64,000 nucleotides of DNA, taken from the NCBI RefSeq assembly GCF_000282455.1, contig NZ_AKJG01000047.1, positions 62,001-126,000 on the forward strand, given 5' to 3'. Numbering within the stretch: position 1 is the first letter of the stretch; each line of letters begins with the position of its first letter. Positions 1 to 8,061 of this stretch are shown piece after piece. A program made the translations under genes and the position numbers. The stretch comes from Pseudomonas sp. GM74. GTDB taxonomy: Bacteria > Pseudomonadota > Gammaproteobacteria > Pseudomonadales > Pseudomonadaceae. The notes under the pieces were generated by a model. The model saw only the letters and a program-made list of their open reading frames with translations. It was not told the origin of the DNA and searched no databases.

Positions 1-488
1 TCGTTTCAGGAAATCCCGGTTCTGTGTGGGGGCCGGTGGCGCTCGCGCTGGCTGTTGCCGGTTTCTTGTATTGGAATTTCCCTCCGGCGCGAATTTTCAT
101 GGGCGATGCCGGTAGCGGTTTCCTGGGCATAACGCTAGGTTTTCTGTCATTGCAGGCAGCGTGGGTAAACCCCGCTTTGTTTTGGGGGTGGCTGATTCTC
201 CTGGGCGCGTTCATTGTCGACGCGACATGCACGCTTTTCGTTCGACTGATTAGAGGCGACAAGGTTTACGAGGCGCATCGCAGTCATGCTTATCAGTACG
301 CGTCACGACAGTACGGAAGCCATTTACCTGTAACGCTTTCAGTAACCGGTATAAATGTGGTTTGGCTGTTACCAATTGCCATACTGGTGGCGATAGGCCT
401 GCTTGATGGTCTCGTCGGATTGTTGGTGGCTTATGCACCCTTGCTTGTGCTGGCATTGCGATTCAAAGCTGGTCAGCGCGAAGTGTGA
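1..488 (+). CDS. wbpL: WbpL/WecA-family undecaprenyl-phosphate sugar-1-phosphate transferase, C-terminal part
   Basis: The 5' end lies outside the window; the reading frame is open from base 3. The visible 160 or so residues carry the MraY/WecA/WbpL signature ARIFMGDAGSG, then several hydrophobic helices, and the motif EAHRSHAYQ typical of the WbpL branch. Family members sit in the inner membrane and transfer a sugar 1-phosphate (FucNAc or GlcNAc type) to undecaprenyl phosphate, starting O-antigen synthesis. The next gene, 79 bp downstream on the same strand, is a WbpM-type dehydratase, the usual partner in Pseudomonas O-antigen loci. Sugar specificity cannot be read from this fragment. Confidence 0.85.
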   Translation, partial: VSGNPGSVWGPVALALAVAGFLYWNFPPARIFMGDAGSGFLGITLGFLSLQAAWVNPALFWGWLILLGAFIVDATCTLFVRLIRGDKVYEAHRSHAYQYASRQYGSHLPVTLSVTGINVVWLLPIAILVAIGLLDGLVGLLVAYAPLLVLALRFKAGQREV

Positions 489-567
489 TGTGTCGCTTGA
501 AGTTGTTTGAGATAAACACGCTTGAGCTTTAAGCTTGTCGTTTGCTTTATTTGAAAAGGATATTGAG

Positions 568-2556
568 ATGCTTCGCCAATGGCTACTGCAGCTTCCGCGA
601 CGCCAAAAAAGGCTGATGCAAGTTGCGACCGATATTTTCCTGGTCTGGGCTGCGCTTTGGTTGGCATTCGTCGTTCGCTTGGGTATTGACGAGATCGTAA
701 ATCCACTGCAGGCGCACACCTGGTTATTCGTGTGTGCACCGATTGTCGCGATTCCGCTGTTCATTCGCTTCGGATTGTATCGTGCGGTTTTGCGCTACTT
801 CGGAAACGACGCACTGATTGAAATCGTGAAGGCGGTTAGTCTCTCGTCGCTGATCCTCGGGCTCGTGGTCTATTGGTATAGCAATCATCAGACTGTTATT
901 CCCCGCTCGATCATTTTTAACTATTGGTGGCTCAGCTTATTGATGATTGGTGGGTTGCGACTAGCAATGCGCCAGTACTTTCTTGGCGATTGGCTTACTG
1001 CTGCTCAGCATGTCCCGTTTACGAATAGAGACAAGGGGTTGCCAAAGGTTGCAATCTACGGGGCAGGAGCCGCTGGAAACCAGCTGGTAGCAGCGCTTCG
1101 CATGGGACGATTGATGAGACCTGTCGCGTTTATCGATGACGACACTAGTATTGCTGACCGGGTCATTTCGGGATTACACGTTTACGAGCCCAAGCATATT
1201 GAGAAAATGATCGATGTTACCGGCGCTCAGGAAATCCTTTTAGCCATCCCGTCGGCAAATCGCGGGCGGCGTCGTGAAATATTGGGGTACCTGGAAGGCT
1301 TTCCGCTGCATGTCCGAAGTGTTCCCGGCTTTATGGATCTGGCGAGCGGTCGTGTAAAAGTTGACGACATTCAGGAAGTCGATATCGCGGACCTGCTCGG
1401 GCGTGATGCCGTGCCTGCGCAAGGCGATCTGCTCGAGCACTGCATCAGGGGCCAGGTCGTGCTGGTGACGGGGGCAGGTGGATCGATCGGTTCTGAGCTT
1501 TGCCGCCAGATACTGGTGTTGCGACCTACTACGCTTTTGTTGTTTGAGCATAGCGAGTTCAATCTTTACAGCATTATGTCCGAATTGGAGCAGCGGGTTG
1601 CACGCGAGTCTTTGCCTGTAAAGTTGCTGCCGATCCTTGGGTCTGTCCGTAATCAGGAAAAACTGCTGGACGTGATGAAGACGTGGCGTGTCGATACGGT
1701 TTACCACGCTGCGGCTTACAAGCATGTCCCGATGGTTGAGCACAACATCGCCGAAGGTGTACTCAACAACGTCATTGGTACGCTCAATACTGCGCAGGCT
1801 GCGTTGCAGTCCAATGTTGCCAATTTTGTACTCATCTCAACGGACAAGGCAGTACGGCCTACCAACGTCATGGGTAGCACCAAGCGTCTGGCCGAGATGA
1901 CGCTCCAGGCACTGAGCCAGGAATTGGCACCTGTGTTGTTTGGGGACGCCTCGAATGTTTCGCGGGTCAACAAAACCCGTTTTACGATGGTTCGATTCGG
2001 CAACGTCCTGGGCTCTTCAGGATCTGTCATCCCGCTATTTCACAAGCAGATTCAACTCGGTGGTCCACTGACGGTTACTCATCCGAAGATCACTCGCTAT
2101 TTCATGACGATCCCCGAGGCGGCCCAGCTTGTGATTCAAGCAGGTTCAATGGGGCAGGGAGGCGATGTTTTCGTTCTGGACATGGGCGAGCCGGTAAAGA
2201 TTGTCGAGTTGGCGGAAAAAATGATCCACCTGTCCGGTCTCAGTGTGCGCTCGGAGAGAAATCCCCATGGAGATATCTCTATTGAGTTCACAGGCCTTCG
2301 CCCTGGTGAAAAGCTGTATGAAGAGTTGTTGATCGGCGACAACGTAGCCGCAACGCCTCATCCAATGATCATGACCGCCACTGAGGACTACCTTTCCTGG
2401 GAGGTTCTCAAAGTCAAGCTGGCGGAATTGCTGGCCGCAGTCGAGCAGGACGACTACTCCTGCGTCCGCCAACTCCTGCGCGAAACCGTCAGCGGCTACA
2501 CCCCCGACGGCGAGATTGTCGACTGGATCTACCAGCAGCGCCGTCTCGAGCCCTGA
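568..2556 (+). CDS. wbpM: WbpM/PglF-type membrane-bound UDP-GlcNAc 4,6-dehydratase
   Basis: This 662-residue protein has four N-terminal membrane helices (first ~130 residues), a first nucleotide-binding fold with IYGAGAAGN, and a second SDR domain with TGAGGSIGSE near residue 300. The active-site region TDKAVRPTNVMGSTK has Met in place of the usual catalytic Tyr (Met435, Lys439), as in WbpM/PglF enzymes. Known members convert UDP-GlcNAc to a 4-keto-6-deoxy sugar, the precursor of QuiNAc or FucNAc in O antigen. I chose the ATG at 568, which has AAAAGGA seven bases upstream, over a TTG at 535; the resulting length matches P. aeruginosa WbpM (about 665 aa). Confidence 0.92.
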   Translation: MLRQWLLQLPRRQKRLMQVATDIFLVWAALWLAFVVRLGIDEIVNPLQAHTWLFVCAPIVAIPLFIRFGLYRAVLRYFGNDALIEIVKAVSLSSLILGLVVYWYSNHQTVIPRSIIFNYWWLSLLMIGGLRLAMRQYFLGDWLTAAQHVPFTNRDKGLPKVAIYGAGAAGNQLVAALRMGRLMRPVAFIDDDTSIADRVISGLHVYEPKHIEKMIDVTGAQEILLAIPSANRGRRREILGYLEGFPLHVRSVPGFMDLASGRVKVDDIQEVDIADLLGRDAVPAQGDLLEHCIRGQVVLVTGAGGSIGSELCRQILVLRPTTLLLFEHSEFNLYSIMSELEQRVARESLPVKLLPILGSVRNQEKLLDVMKTWRVDTVYHAAAYKHVPMVEHNIAEGVLNNVIGTLNTAQAALQSNVANFVLISTDKAVRPTNVMGSTKRLAEMTLQALSQELAPVLFGDASNVSRVNKTRFTMVRFGNVLGSSGSVIPLFHKQIQLGGPLTVTHPKITRYFMTIPEAAQLVIQAGSMGQGGDVFVLDMGEPVKIVELAEKMIHLSGLSVRSERNPHGDISIEFTGLRPGEKLYEELLIGDNVAATPHPMIMTATEDYLSWEVLKVKLAELLAAVEQDDYSCVRQLLRETVSGYTPDGEIVDWIYQQRRLEP

Positions 2557-2668
2557 TTACTCCACATCCTGCAACAGACACATTTTTGACACGCTCCAGA
2601 CATCACCTAAGTTTTGAAGGCAGCTTCGGAAAAGCTGCTTTCTCAATCGATGTCATGGAGCGTCATTT

Positions 2669-3004
2669 ATGCGTACTGGCTATTTCTACTCTCTCGTTTT
2701 TGCCCTGCTGACCAGCACTTCAATTGCCGTCGTAGCTGCACCTGCAGTCAAACAGGAAGCTGGAAATCCTCCTGTGGTGATGGAAGCTTCAGAGAAAGAG
2801 CAGTCCGGCAAAATCAACCTCAATGCGGCGGATGCAGCGACACTGCACCGCGAACTGTCCGGTGTGGGCGAGGCCAAGGCGAAAGCGATTGTTGCGTATC
2901 GTGAGGTTAATGGACCCTTTGCTTCAATTGACGAACTGCTTGAGGTCAAGGGTATCGGCAAAGCCATTCTCGATAAAAACCGCGATAAGCTTGAGGTGAA
3001 CTAA
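2669..3004 (+). CDS. ComEA-like secreted helix-hairpin-helix protein
   Basis: This 111-residue protein has an N-terminal signal peptide (hydrophobic stretch ending around AVVAAPA), a short linker, and a C-terminal tandem helix-hairpin-helix domain (INLNAADAATL, then SGVGEAKAKAI and VKGIGKAIL). This is the ComEA architecture, a periplasmic dsDNA-binding module needed for DNA uptake in competent bacteria. In Pseudomonas a gene of this type commonly follows wbpM; its role there is not established by the sequence. It ends with a strong terminator and has GGAG just upstream of ATG. Confidence 0.85.
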   Translation: MRTGYFYSLVFALLTSTSIAVVAAPAVKQEAGNPPVVMEASEKEQSGKINLNAADAATLHRELSGVGEAKAKAIVAYREVNGPFASIDELLEVKGIGKAILDKNRDKLEVN

Positions 3005-3026
3005 ACTTGTAAATCTACGCCAAGGG

Positions 3027-3049
3027 GCCGGTCATTGACCGGCTTTTTT
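3027..3049 (+). terminator. Rho-independent terminator after the ComEA-like gene
   Basis: Perfect 8-bp stem GCCGGTCA/TGACCGGC with a 1-nt centre, followed by six T residues. Confidence 0.9.
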
Positions 3050-3148
3050 GCATTCTGGCAAATGGGAACATTCCGGGCGTTGACTGATTCTGGCCCTGAT
3101 CATTGAGACTGACCCTCTGTCAGCATAATAAAATTACGTCTATCATAT

Positions 3149-3157
3149 ATTGGTTAA
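3149..3157 (+). promoter_or_regulatory. ATTGGTTAA motif upstream of the SDR gene, candidate TetR operator
   Basis: ATTGGTTAA lies 88 bp upstream of the SDR start in an AT-rich tract; the same nine bases occur inverted 30 bp upstream of the tetR start (5929-5937). It is also the left half of an imperfect inverted repeat (GGTTAAATTAT ... ATAATAAACC, about 3152-3177). Assignment to the TetR protein is inference. Confidence 0.4.
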
Positions 3158-3244
3158 ATTATGCCTATAATAAACCGACGTTCCGTCACCGCGTCCTGAA
3201 ACCCAGGCGCTGGTTTTCTCTTTGCGTTTCTCAGGAGCACTGCC

Positions 3245-4039
3245 ATGAATTCTGTTCAGTCCCCAGGTACGGCCCTCGTCACCGGTGCTTCGTCGGGTAT
3301 CGGTGCGGTTTACGCCGAGCGTTTGGCGGCACGCGGTTTTGATCTGTTGCTGGTTGCCCGCGATCAGGATCGATTGGAATCCGCAGCCAGCAAACTGCGC
3401 ACCGATCATGGTGTTCGGGTCGAGGTGCTTAAAGCGGACCTGACTCAAAAGGAGGACCTGCTCAAGCTCGAGCAGCGTTTGCGTAGTGATTCGAGTATCA
3501 GCCTGCTACTCAATAATGCAGGTGTGGCAGCGGATGGTTTGCTGGCCAATGCCGATATGGACCAACTCGAGCGCTTGATTCAACTCAACATCACGGCGGT
3601 TACTCGGTTGGCCTCGGCCGCTGCGGCCAGCTTTACCAAGGCCGGGCGCGGCACGATCGTCAATATCGCATCGGTTGTGGCATTGTTTCCCGAGCGTTTC
3701 AACGCGACGTACAGCGCCAGCAAGGCCTATGTATTGAGCTTGACTCAATCGTTGAGCGCCGAACTGAATGGCACTGGAGTGAAGATCCAGGCGGTGCTGC
3801 CCGGTGTGACACGAACCGAGATCTGGGAGCGCTCCGGTATCGATGCGTCGCAGATTCCTGCGGAAATGGTGATGGAGGCGGGTGAGATGGTCGATGCTGC
3901 GTTATCGGGTCTGGATCAGGGTGAACTCATCACCATTCCTTCGTTGCCTGATGCGGCGGATTGGGATGCGTTCGTGGCGGCGCGTCATGTGATGGCGCCT
4001 AACCTTTCGAAAAGCAAGGCCGCAGCCCGTTATCGGTAA
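3245..4039 (+). CDS. SDR-family NAD(P)-dependent oxidoreductase
   Basis: A 264-residue classical short-chain dehydrogenase. It shows the cofactor motif TGASSGIG near the N-terminus, NNAG in the middle, and the catalytic YSASK. The start has CAGGAG upstream. It lies 31 bp before a FabF-type ketosynthase on the same strand, suggesting an operon and a role in fatty-acid or related acyl-chain metabolism, for instance as a ketoacyl reductase, but the substrate is unknown. A TetR regulator converges on the operon from downstream, and its promoter shares a 9-bp motif with this one. Confidence 0.85.
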   Translation: MNSVQSPGTALVTGASSGIGAVYAERLAARGFDLLLVARDQDRLESAASKLRTDHGVRVEVLKADLTQKEDLLKLEQRLRSDSSISLLLNNAGVAADGLLANADMDQLERLIQLNITAVTRLASAAAASFTKAGRGTIVNIASVVALFPERFNATYSASKAYVLSLTQSLSAELNGTGVKIQAVLPGVTRTEIWERSGIDASQIPAEMVMEAGEMVDAALSGLDQGELITIPSLPDAADWDAFVAARHVMAPNLSKSKAAARYR

Positions 4040-4070
4040 GCGCCATCAATCGGCTTGAGGTGTATTTGGT

Positions 4071-5345
4071 ATGAATGATCGTCGAGTGGTTGTAACGGGC
4101 ATGGGCCTGGTGTCACCGTTGGGGAGCGGTGTCGAAGCGGTCTGGGAGCGGCTGCTGGCCGGGCGTTCCGGGCTGCGCAATTTACCGCAAGAGGTGGTGG
4201 CTGATCTGCCGGCCACGGTCGGCGGTGCAGTGCCTGGGCTGGCGGATGATCCCGAGGCGGGGTTCGATCCGGACCGGGCAACCCCACCCAAGGAACAGAA
4301 GAAGATGGACCGCTTCATCCTGTTCGCCATGGAAGCGGCGCGTCAGGCACTGGAGCAAGCCGGCTGGCAAGCGCTGGATGCCGAATCCCAGGAGCGCACG
4401 GCCACCATCATCGGTTCAGGTGTGGGTGGTTTCGGCGCGATCGCCGACGCGGTGCGCACTACCGATAGCCGTGGTCCGAGACGTTTGTCTCCATTCACAA
4501 TCCCTTCATTCCTGGTCAACCTCGCGGCAGGTCATGTGTCGATCCAGCATGGCTTCAAGGGGCCATTGGGAGCGCCGGTCACGGCGTGCGCCGCCGGGGT
4601 TCAGGCGATTGGCGACGCGGCGCGGCTGATTCGTGCAGGTGAGGCGGATATCGCGGTATGCGGCGGCGCGGAAGCGGCGATCGATCGGGTCAGCCTGGCC
4701 GGGTTTGCGGCTGCTCGCGCCTTGTCCAGTGCTTACAACGAAACGCCTGAGCGCGCTTCGCGACCTTTCGACAGTGGTCGCGATGGTTTTGTCATGGGGG
4801 AGGGTGCCGGGCTGCTGGTCATCGAGTCTCTGGACCATGCGCTGGCCCGGGGCGCTCAACCCCTGGCGGAGCTGGTCGGCTACGGCACCAGCGCCGATGC
4901 CTTTCACCTGACTGCCGGACCCGAAGACGGCAACGGTGCGCGACGGGCGATGTCGTTGGCATTGGCACAGGCCGGTGTTTCACCAGCTCAGGTTCAGCAT
5001 CTGAATGCCCATGCAACCTCGACTCCGGTGGGGGATCTGGGTGAGTTGGCGGCGATCAAGGCGTTGTTCGGTGCGCAAAACGGCATTGCCGTGACATCGA
5101 CCAAGTCGGCGACCGGGCATTTACTCGGTGCAGCGGGGGGAATCGAGGCGATCTTTACGCTGCTGGCGATCCGTGACCAGGTTGCACCGGCGACCCTCAA
5201 TTTCGAGAACCCGGACCCTGCCACTGAAGGTGTCGACATCGTTCATGGCAACGCGCGGCCGATGGCCATCGTATATGCGCTGTCCAACGGCTTCGGATTT
5301 GGCGGGGTCAATGCCAGTGTGCTGTTCAAACGTTGGCAGGGTTAA
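4071..5345 (+). CDS. Beta-ketoacyl-ACP synthase II family protein (FabF2-like)
   Basis: A 424-residue KAS II enzyme. The thiolase-fold catalytic triad is visible: Cys in VTACAAG, His in LNAHATSTPVGD and His in KSATGHLLGAAGG, plus the C-terminal glycine-rich GFGFGGVN. Such enzymes condense malonyl-ACP with acyl-ACP. The gene is not next to fabD, fabG or acpP, so it is more likely a second, accessory FabF than the housekeeping one. It follows the SDR gene by 31 bp and its stop codon overlaps that of the convergent tetR gene by a few bases. Confidence 0.85.
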   Translation: MNDRRVVVTGMGLVSPLGSGVEAVWERLLAGRSGLRNLPQEVVADLPATVGGAVPGLADDPEAGFDPDRATPPKEQKKMDRFILFAMEAARQALEQAGWQALDAESQERTATIIGSGVGGFGAIADAVRTTDSRGPRRLSPFTIPSFLVNLAAGHVSIQHGFKGPLGAPVTACAAGVQAIGDAARLIRAGEADIAVCGGAEAAIDRVSLAGFAAARALSSAYNETPERASRPFDSGRDGFVMGEGAGLLVIESLDHALARGAQPLAELVGYGTSADAFHLTAGPEDGNGARRAMSLALAQAGVSPAQVQHLNAHATSTPVGDLGELAAIKALFGAQNGIAVTSTKSATGHLLGAAGGIEAIFTLLAIRDQVAPATLNFENPDPATEGVDIVHGNARPMAIVYALSNGFGFGGVNASVLFKRWQG

Positions 5346-5899
5346 TCCTGCGAGTGCTTGAGGTGTTCGCGTGCGACGTCGAGAATCCGTTGGGCAAACT
5401 CGGCGTCGGCGACGCTGCGCGATAACAGCAAGGCGCCGACCAGCGTAGACATGATGACGATGCTGCGGTCGGCGGTGTGCTCACCCTCAAGGGTGTGCTG
5501 GATCTGATCGAGTCGCGCCTGGAGCACGACGTCGCTGGTCGGACTCGGTTGACCACGCAGCCCCAGTTCCGAGGAAATGGTCAGCAGAGGGCAGCCTTCG
5601 TGGGGTGAGGTTTGATGCCATTCGGACAGGTAGGCGTCGATGAAGGCTTCGAGTGGCTTTTCCTCGGCGAAGATTTGCGCGCACAACTCGTCGACTTGTG
5701 CGCCAGCCTCCTGCAAGGCTTTTTCTACCAGTTCATCTTTGGACTTGAAGTGCGAGTAAAAACCACCGTGAGTCAAGCCCAATGCTTTCATCAGGGGTTG
5801 CAGCCCGGTCGCGCCGATACCGTCGCGTCGAAATCGTGCTGAAGCTTCCTTGATTATGCGTTGGTGGGTCTGGGCTTTATGGTCCTGCGAGTAACGCAT
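5342..5899 (-). CDS. TetR/AcrR-family transcriptional regulator
   Basis: A 185-residue repressor-like protein. The N-terminal helix-turn-helix covers roughly residues 14-58, with GFYSHFKSKDELV forming the typical end of the DNA-binding domain; the remainder is a helical ligand-binding domain. I chose the ATG at 5899, which has GGAG eight bases upstream; reading further upstream gives no recognisable protein. It converges on and overlaps the FabF-like gene by 4 bp, a position that suggests it controls the SDR-fabF pair. The ligand is unknown. Confidence 0.88.
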   Translation of the reverse strand: MRYSQDHKAQTHQRIIKEASARFRRDGIGATGLQPLMKALGLTHGGFYSHFKSKDELVEKALQEAGAQVDELCAQIFAEEKPLEAFIDAYLSEWHQTSPHEGCPLLTISSELGLRGQPSPTSDVVLQARLDQIQHTLEGEHTADRSIVIMSTLVGALLLSRSVADAEFAQRILDVAREHLKHSQD

Positions 5900-5928
5900 C
5901 TGATATCTCCGCATCAATGCGGCCCATA

Positions 5929-5937
5929 TTAACCAAT
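5929..5937 (-). promoter_or_regulatory. ATTGGTTAA motif upstream of tetR, candidate autoregulatory site
   Basis: The reverse complement of the plus strand here is ATTGGTTAA, identical to 3149-3157 ahead of the SDR gene, and located 30 bp before the tetR ATG, a typical operator position. Confidence 0.4.
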
Positions 5938-6037
5938 GAAAATTGCATGGTGACTGTACTTCTACGTCTAAAAAGCATGCAGATGCTTCGATATGGGTAC
6001 AAAGCGGCATGATTTCAGGGGAAGCCACGCAAAAACA

Positions 6038-6063
6038 AACCCCGCCGTTCAAGGCGGGGTTTT
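6038..6063 (-). terminator. Terminator of the DUF2897 gene, possibly bidirectional
   Basis: Stem AACCCCGCC/GGCGGGGTT with a TTGAAC-like loop, three bases beyond the stop of the minus-strand gene. On the minus strand it continues into TTTGTTTTT. Confidence 0.8.
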
Positions 6064-6066
6064 CAG

Positions 6067-6234
6067 TCAGCGGTCCTGCGCTTCCTTGGCGTCCATTTCC
6101 GCATTGCGTTCGGCGACGCGCTTGCGTTGTTCTTCGGTCAGTTCGACCTTGTTGGCGGTGTCGCGCAGCAGCATCAGACCACCAACGATCGAGCCGATGG
6201 CAACGACCAGGATCAACCAGGCATACCAGGGCAT
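6067..6234 (-). CDS. DUF2897-family single-pass membrane microprotein
   Basis: A 55-residue protein read by eye: it begins MPWYAWLILVVAIGSIVGG, a single membrane helix, followed by a charged tail rich in Glu, Arg and Lys ending KEAQDR. An AGGAG ribosome-binding site precedes the ATG and a terminator follows the stop, so it is a complete small transcription unit. This matches the DUF2897 family, conserved in Pseudomonas and without known function. The short length makes it easy to miss in annotation. Confidence 0.85.
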   Translation of the reverse strand: MPWYAWLILVVAIGSIVGGLMLLRDTANKVELTEEQRKRVAERNAEMDAKEAQDR

Positions 6235-6375
6235 AGGACTCTCCTTGAAAAGCAGGCGGTCGGCGAGGGGTCGCCAACCGATCGTGCATACCGTTTTGAG
6301 TGATGGGGTTGCATCGCAGTTCCATCGCTGTCATCCCCATTCTATGCCTGTTACTCGAGGTCTACCCGAACGCTT

Positions 6376-7740
6376 TCACAGTCCGGTCAGCATCGCATCC
6401 GCCGGCGCGTCGGCACGCAGTTGTGCGGTGAGCATGAAGTACACGAAACCTGCCGCCATGAAGCCCAGAAAAATCACGCCGATCAAGGTGTTGAACCAGG
6501 CCATCGCCACCAGGCACACCACGGCCAGCATCAGTGCAATGAACGGCACCAGCGGGTAGCAAGGGGCACGGAAGGTGCGTTCCAGGTTCGGCTCGGTTTT
6601 ACGCAGTTTGAACAGGCTGAGCATGCTCATGATGTACATCACGATAGCGCCGAAGACGGCCATGGTGATCATCGCGGCGGTCAACGTCATGCCGCCAAGG
6701 TTGATCAGGCCATCGCTGTAGATGGCTGCGATGCCGATGACACCGCCGACGATGATCGCCCGGTGCGGGGTTTGAAAGCGCGACAGCCTGGACAGGGACG
6801 CCGGCAGGTAACCGGCCCGGGCGAGGGCGAAGAACTGCCGCGAGTAGCCAAGGATGATCCCGTGGAAGCTCGCCACCAGTCCAAACAGGCCGATCCACAC
6901 CAGCATGTGCAGCCAGCCCGAGCTTTCGCCAACCACGGTTTTCATCGCCTGGGGCAGCGGGTCGTTGATGTTCGACAGGGTACGCCAGTCGCCGACGCCC
7001 CCGGCGAAAAACATCACGCCCATCGCCAGCAGCACCAGGGTCAGAATTCCACTGATGTAAGCCTTGGGAATCGTGCGTTTCGGGTCCTTGGCTTCTTCGG
7101 CGGCCATGGCTGCGCCTTCGATGGCGAGGAAGAACCAGATTGCAAAGGGGATCGCCGCGAACATCCCGGCAATCGCCGGAGCACCGAAAACATCGGAGCC
7201 GGCCCAGCCATTGAGGGCGAAGTTGCTGAAACTGAATGCCGGGGCGACCACGCCCATGAACACCAGCAATTCAGCGACAGCCAACACGCAGACCACCAGT
7301 TCGAAGGTGGCTGCCAGTTTCACGCCGAGGATATTGAGGCCCATGAATACGATGTAGGCACCGACTGCCGCGTGTTTCGGGTCCAGGGCTGGAAACTGGA
7401 CATTGAGGTAGGCGCCGATGGCCAGGGCAATCGCCGGTGGGGCGAAGACGAATTCGATCAGAGTCGCCAGCCCGGCGATCAACCCGCCTTTCTCGCCAAA
7501 GGCGCGACGACTGTAGGCAAATGGACCGCCGGCGTGGGGAATGGCGGTCGTCAGCTCGGTGAAACTGAAGATGAAGCAGGTGTACATGGTGGCGACCATG
7601 AAAGAGGTCACCAGAAAGCCCAGGGTTCCGGCCACGCCCCATCCATAGCTCCAGCCGAAATACTCTCCGGAAATCACCAGCCCGACCGCAATGCCCCACA
7701 GGTGCAAGGTGCCCAGCGTGGGTTTGAGTTGTGTGTTCAT
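6376..7740 (-). CDS. eat: Ethanolamine permease
   Basis: A 454-residue APC-superfamily transporter with about twelve membrane helices and the sequence pattern of the ethanolamine permease branch (start MNTQLKPTLGTLHLWGIAVG, then ISGEYFGWSYGW and EEAKDPKRTIPKAY). It imports ethanolamine across the inner membrane. Catabolic partners eutBC and exaC are not in this window, so the gene is isolated. I took the ATG at 7740 with AGGGAG upstream; the frame stays open further upstream but without membrane-protein character. A near-consensus sigma-54 promoter lies 44 bp upstream of the start. Confidence 0.88.
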   Translation of the reverse strand: MNTQLKPTLGTLHLWGIAVGLVISGEYFGWSYGWGVAGTLGFLVTSFMVATMYTCFIFSFTELTTAIPHAGGPFAYSRRAFGEKGGLIAGLATLIEFVFAPPAIALAIGAYLNVQFPALDPKHAAVGAYIVFMGLNILGVKLAATFELVVCVLAVAELLVFMGVVAPAFSFSNFALNGWAGSDVFGAPAIAGMFAAIPFAIWFFLAIEGAAMAAEEAKDPKRTIPKAYISGILTLVLLAMGVMFFAGGVGDWRTLSNINDPLPQAMKTVVGESSGWLHMLVWIGLFGLVASFHGIILGYSRQFFALARAGYLPASLSRLSRFQTPHRAIIVGGVIGIAAIYSDGLINLGGMTLTAAMITMAVFGAIVMYIMSMLSLFKLRKTEPNLERTFRAPCYPLVPFIALMLAVVCLVAMAWFNTLIGVIFLGFMAAGFVYFMLTAQLRADAPADAMLTGL

Positions 7741-7783
7741 GGGTTTGCTCCCTGAGTGGTTTGGAACGCTCGGGGGAGGCCGG

Positions 7784-7799
7784 TGCAGTGGGCGTGCCA
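7784..7799 (-). promoter_or_regulatory. Sigma-54 promoter (-24/-12) for the ethanolamine permease
   Basis: On the minus strand TGGCACGCCCACTGCA fits the sigma-54 consensus TGGCACG-N4-TTGCA at all positions but one, with the invariant GG and GC in place. Its distance from the eat start predicts a leader of about 30 nt that contains the AGGGAG site. Sigma-54 control through an enhancer-binding protein (EatR) is known for ethanolamine use in Pseudomonas; no such regulator gene is visible here. Confidence 0.75.
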
Positions 7800-7912
7800 T
7801 TTTGTGATGTTGCGTCGTAAAGCGCTGAAAGCTGTCGTATCGGGGATGATCGCTGCTGGATGCATGCTTTTTGATGCGCCAGTTGGGTGCGTTGTTGTCT
7901 GTTGTGCCGCCA

Positions 7913-7936
7913 TCGCGAGCAAGCTCGCTCCTACAG
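7913..7936 (-). repeat. Single degenerate REP half-element
   Basis: Resembles the inverted form of the Pseudomonas REP core but with AAGCTCGCTCCTACAG in place of AAGCCCGCTCCCACAG, and lacks a nearby partner. Confidence 0.6.
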
Positions 7937-8038
7937 TGGAGCCATGTTGTATGGGCTGACGCATCTCCAATGTGGGATCGCGATGTGGCCCGCGCATGCG
8001 CCATCAAACCTCGCTGTAACAAAGCCATAAACCCACTA

Positions 8039-8061
8039 TTTACGCTTTCTTTATGTCCCGC
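8039..8061 (+). promoter_or_regulatory. Candidate KdpE-binding site upstream of kdpFABC
   Basis: TTTACGCTTTCTTTATG followed by TCCCGC closely resembles the E. coli kdp operator as I remember it (TTTATACTTTTTTTACA then CCCCGC), about 17 of 23 positions. It sits 86-108 bp before kdpF, compatible with a site near -70 to -55 and a leader of a few tens of bases. The match is by eye. Confidence 0.6.

Noticed and set aside
6421..7755. 444-residue plus-strand frame opposite the ethanolamine permease.
   Set aside because: Its translation is Gly/His/Gln-rich shadow sequence; the minus strand encodes a full transporter.
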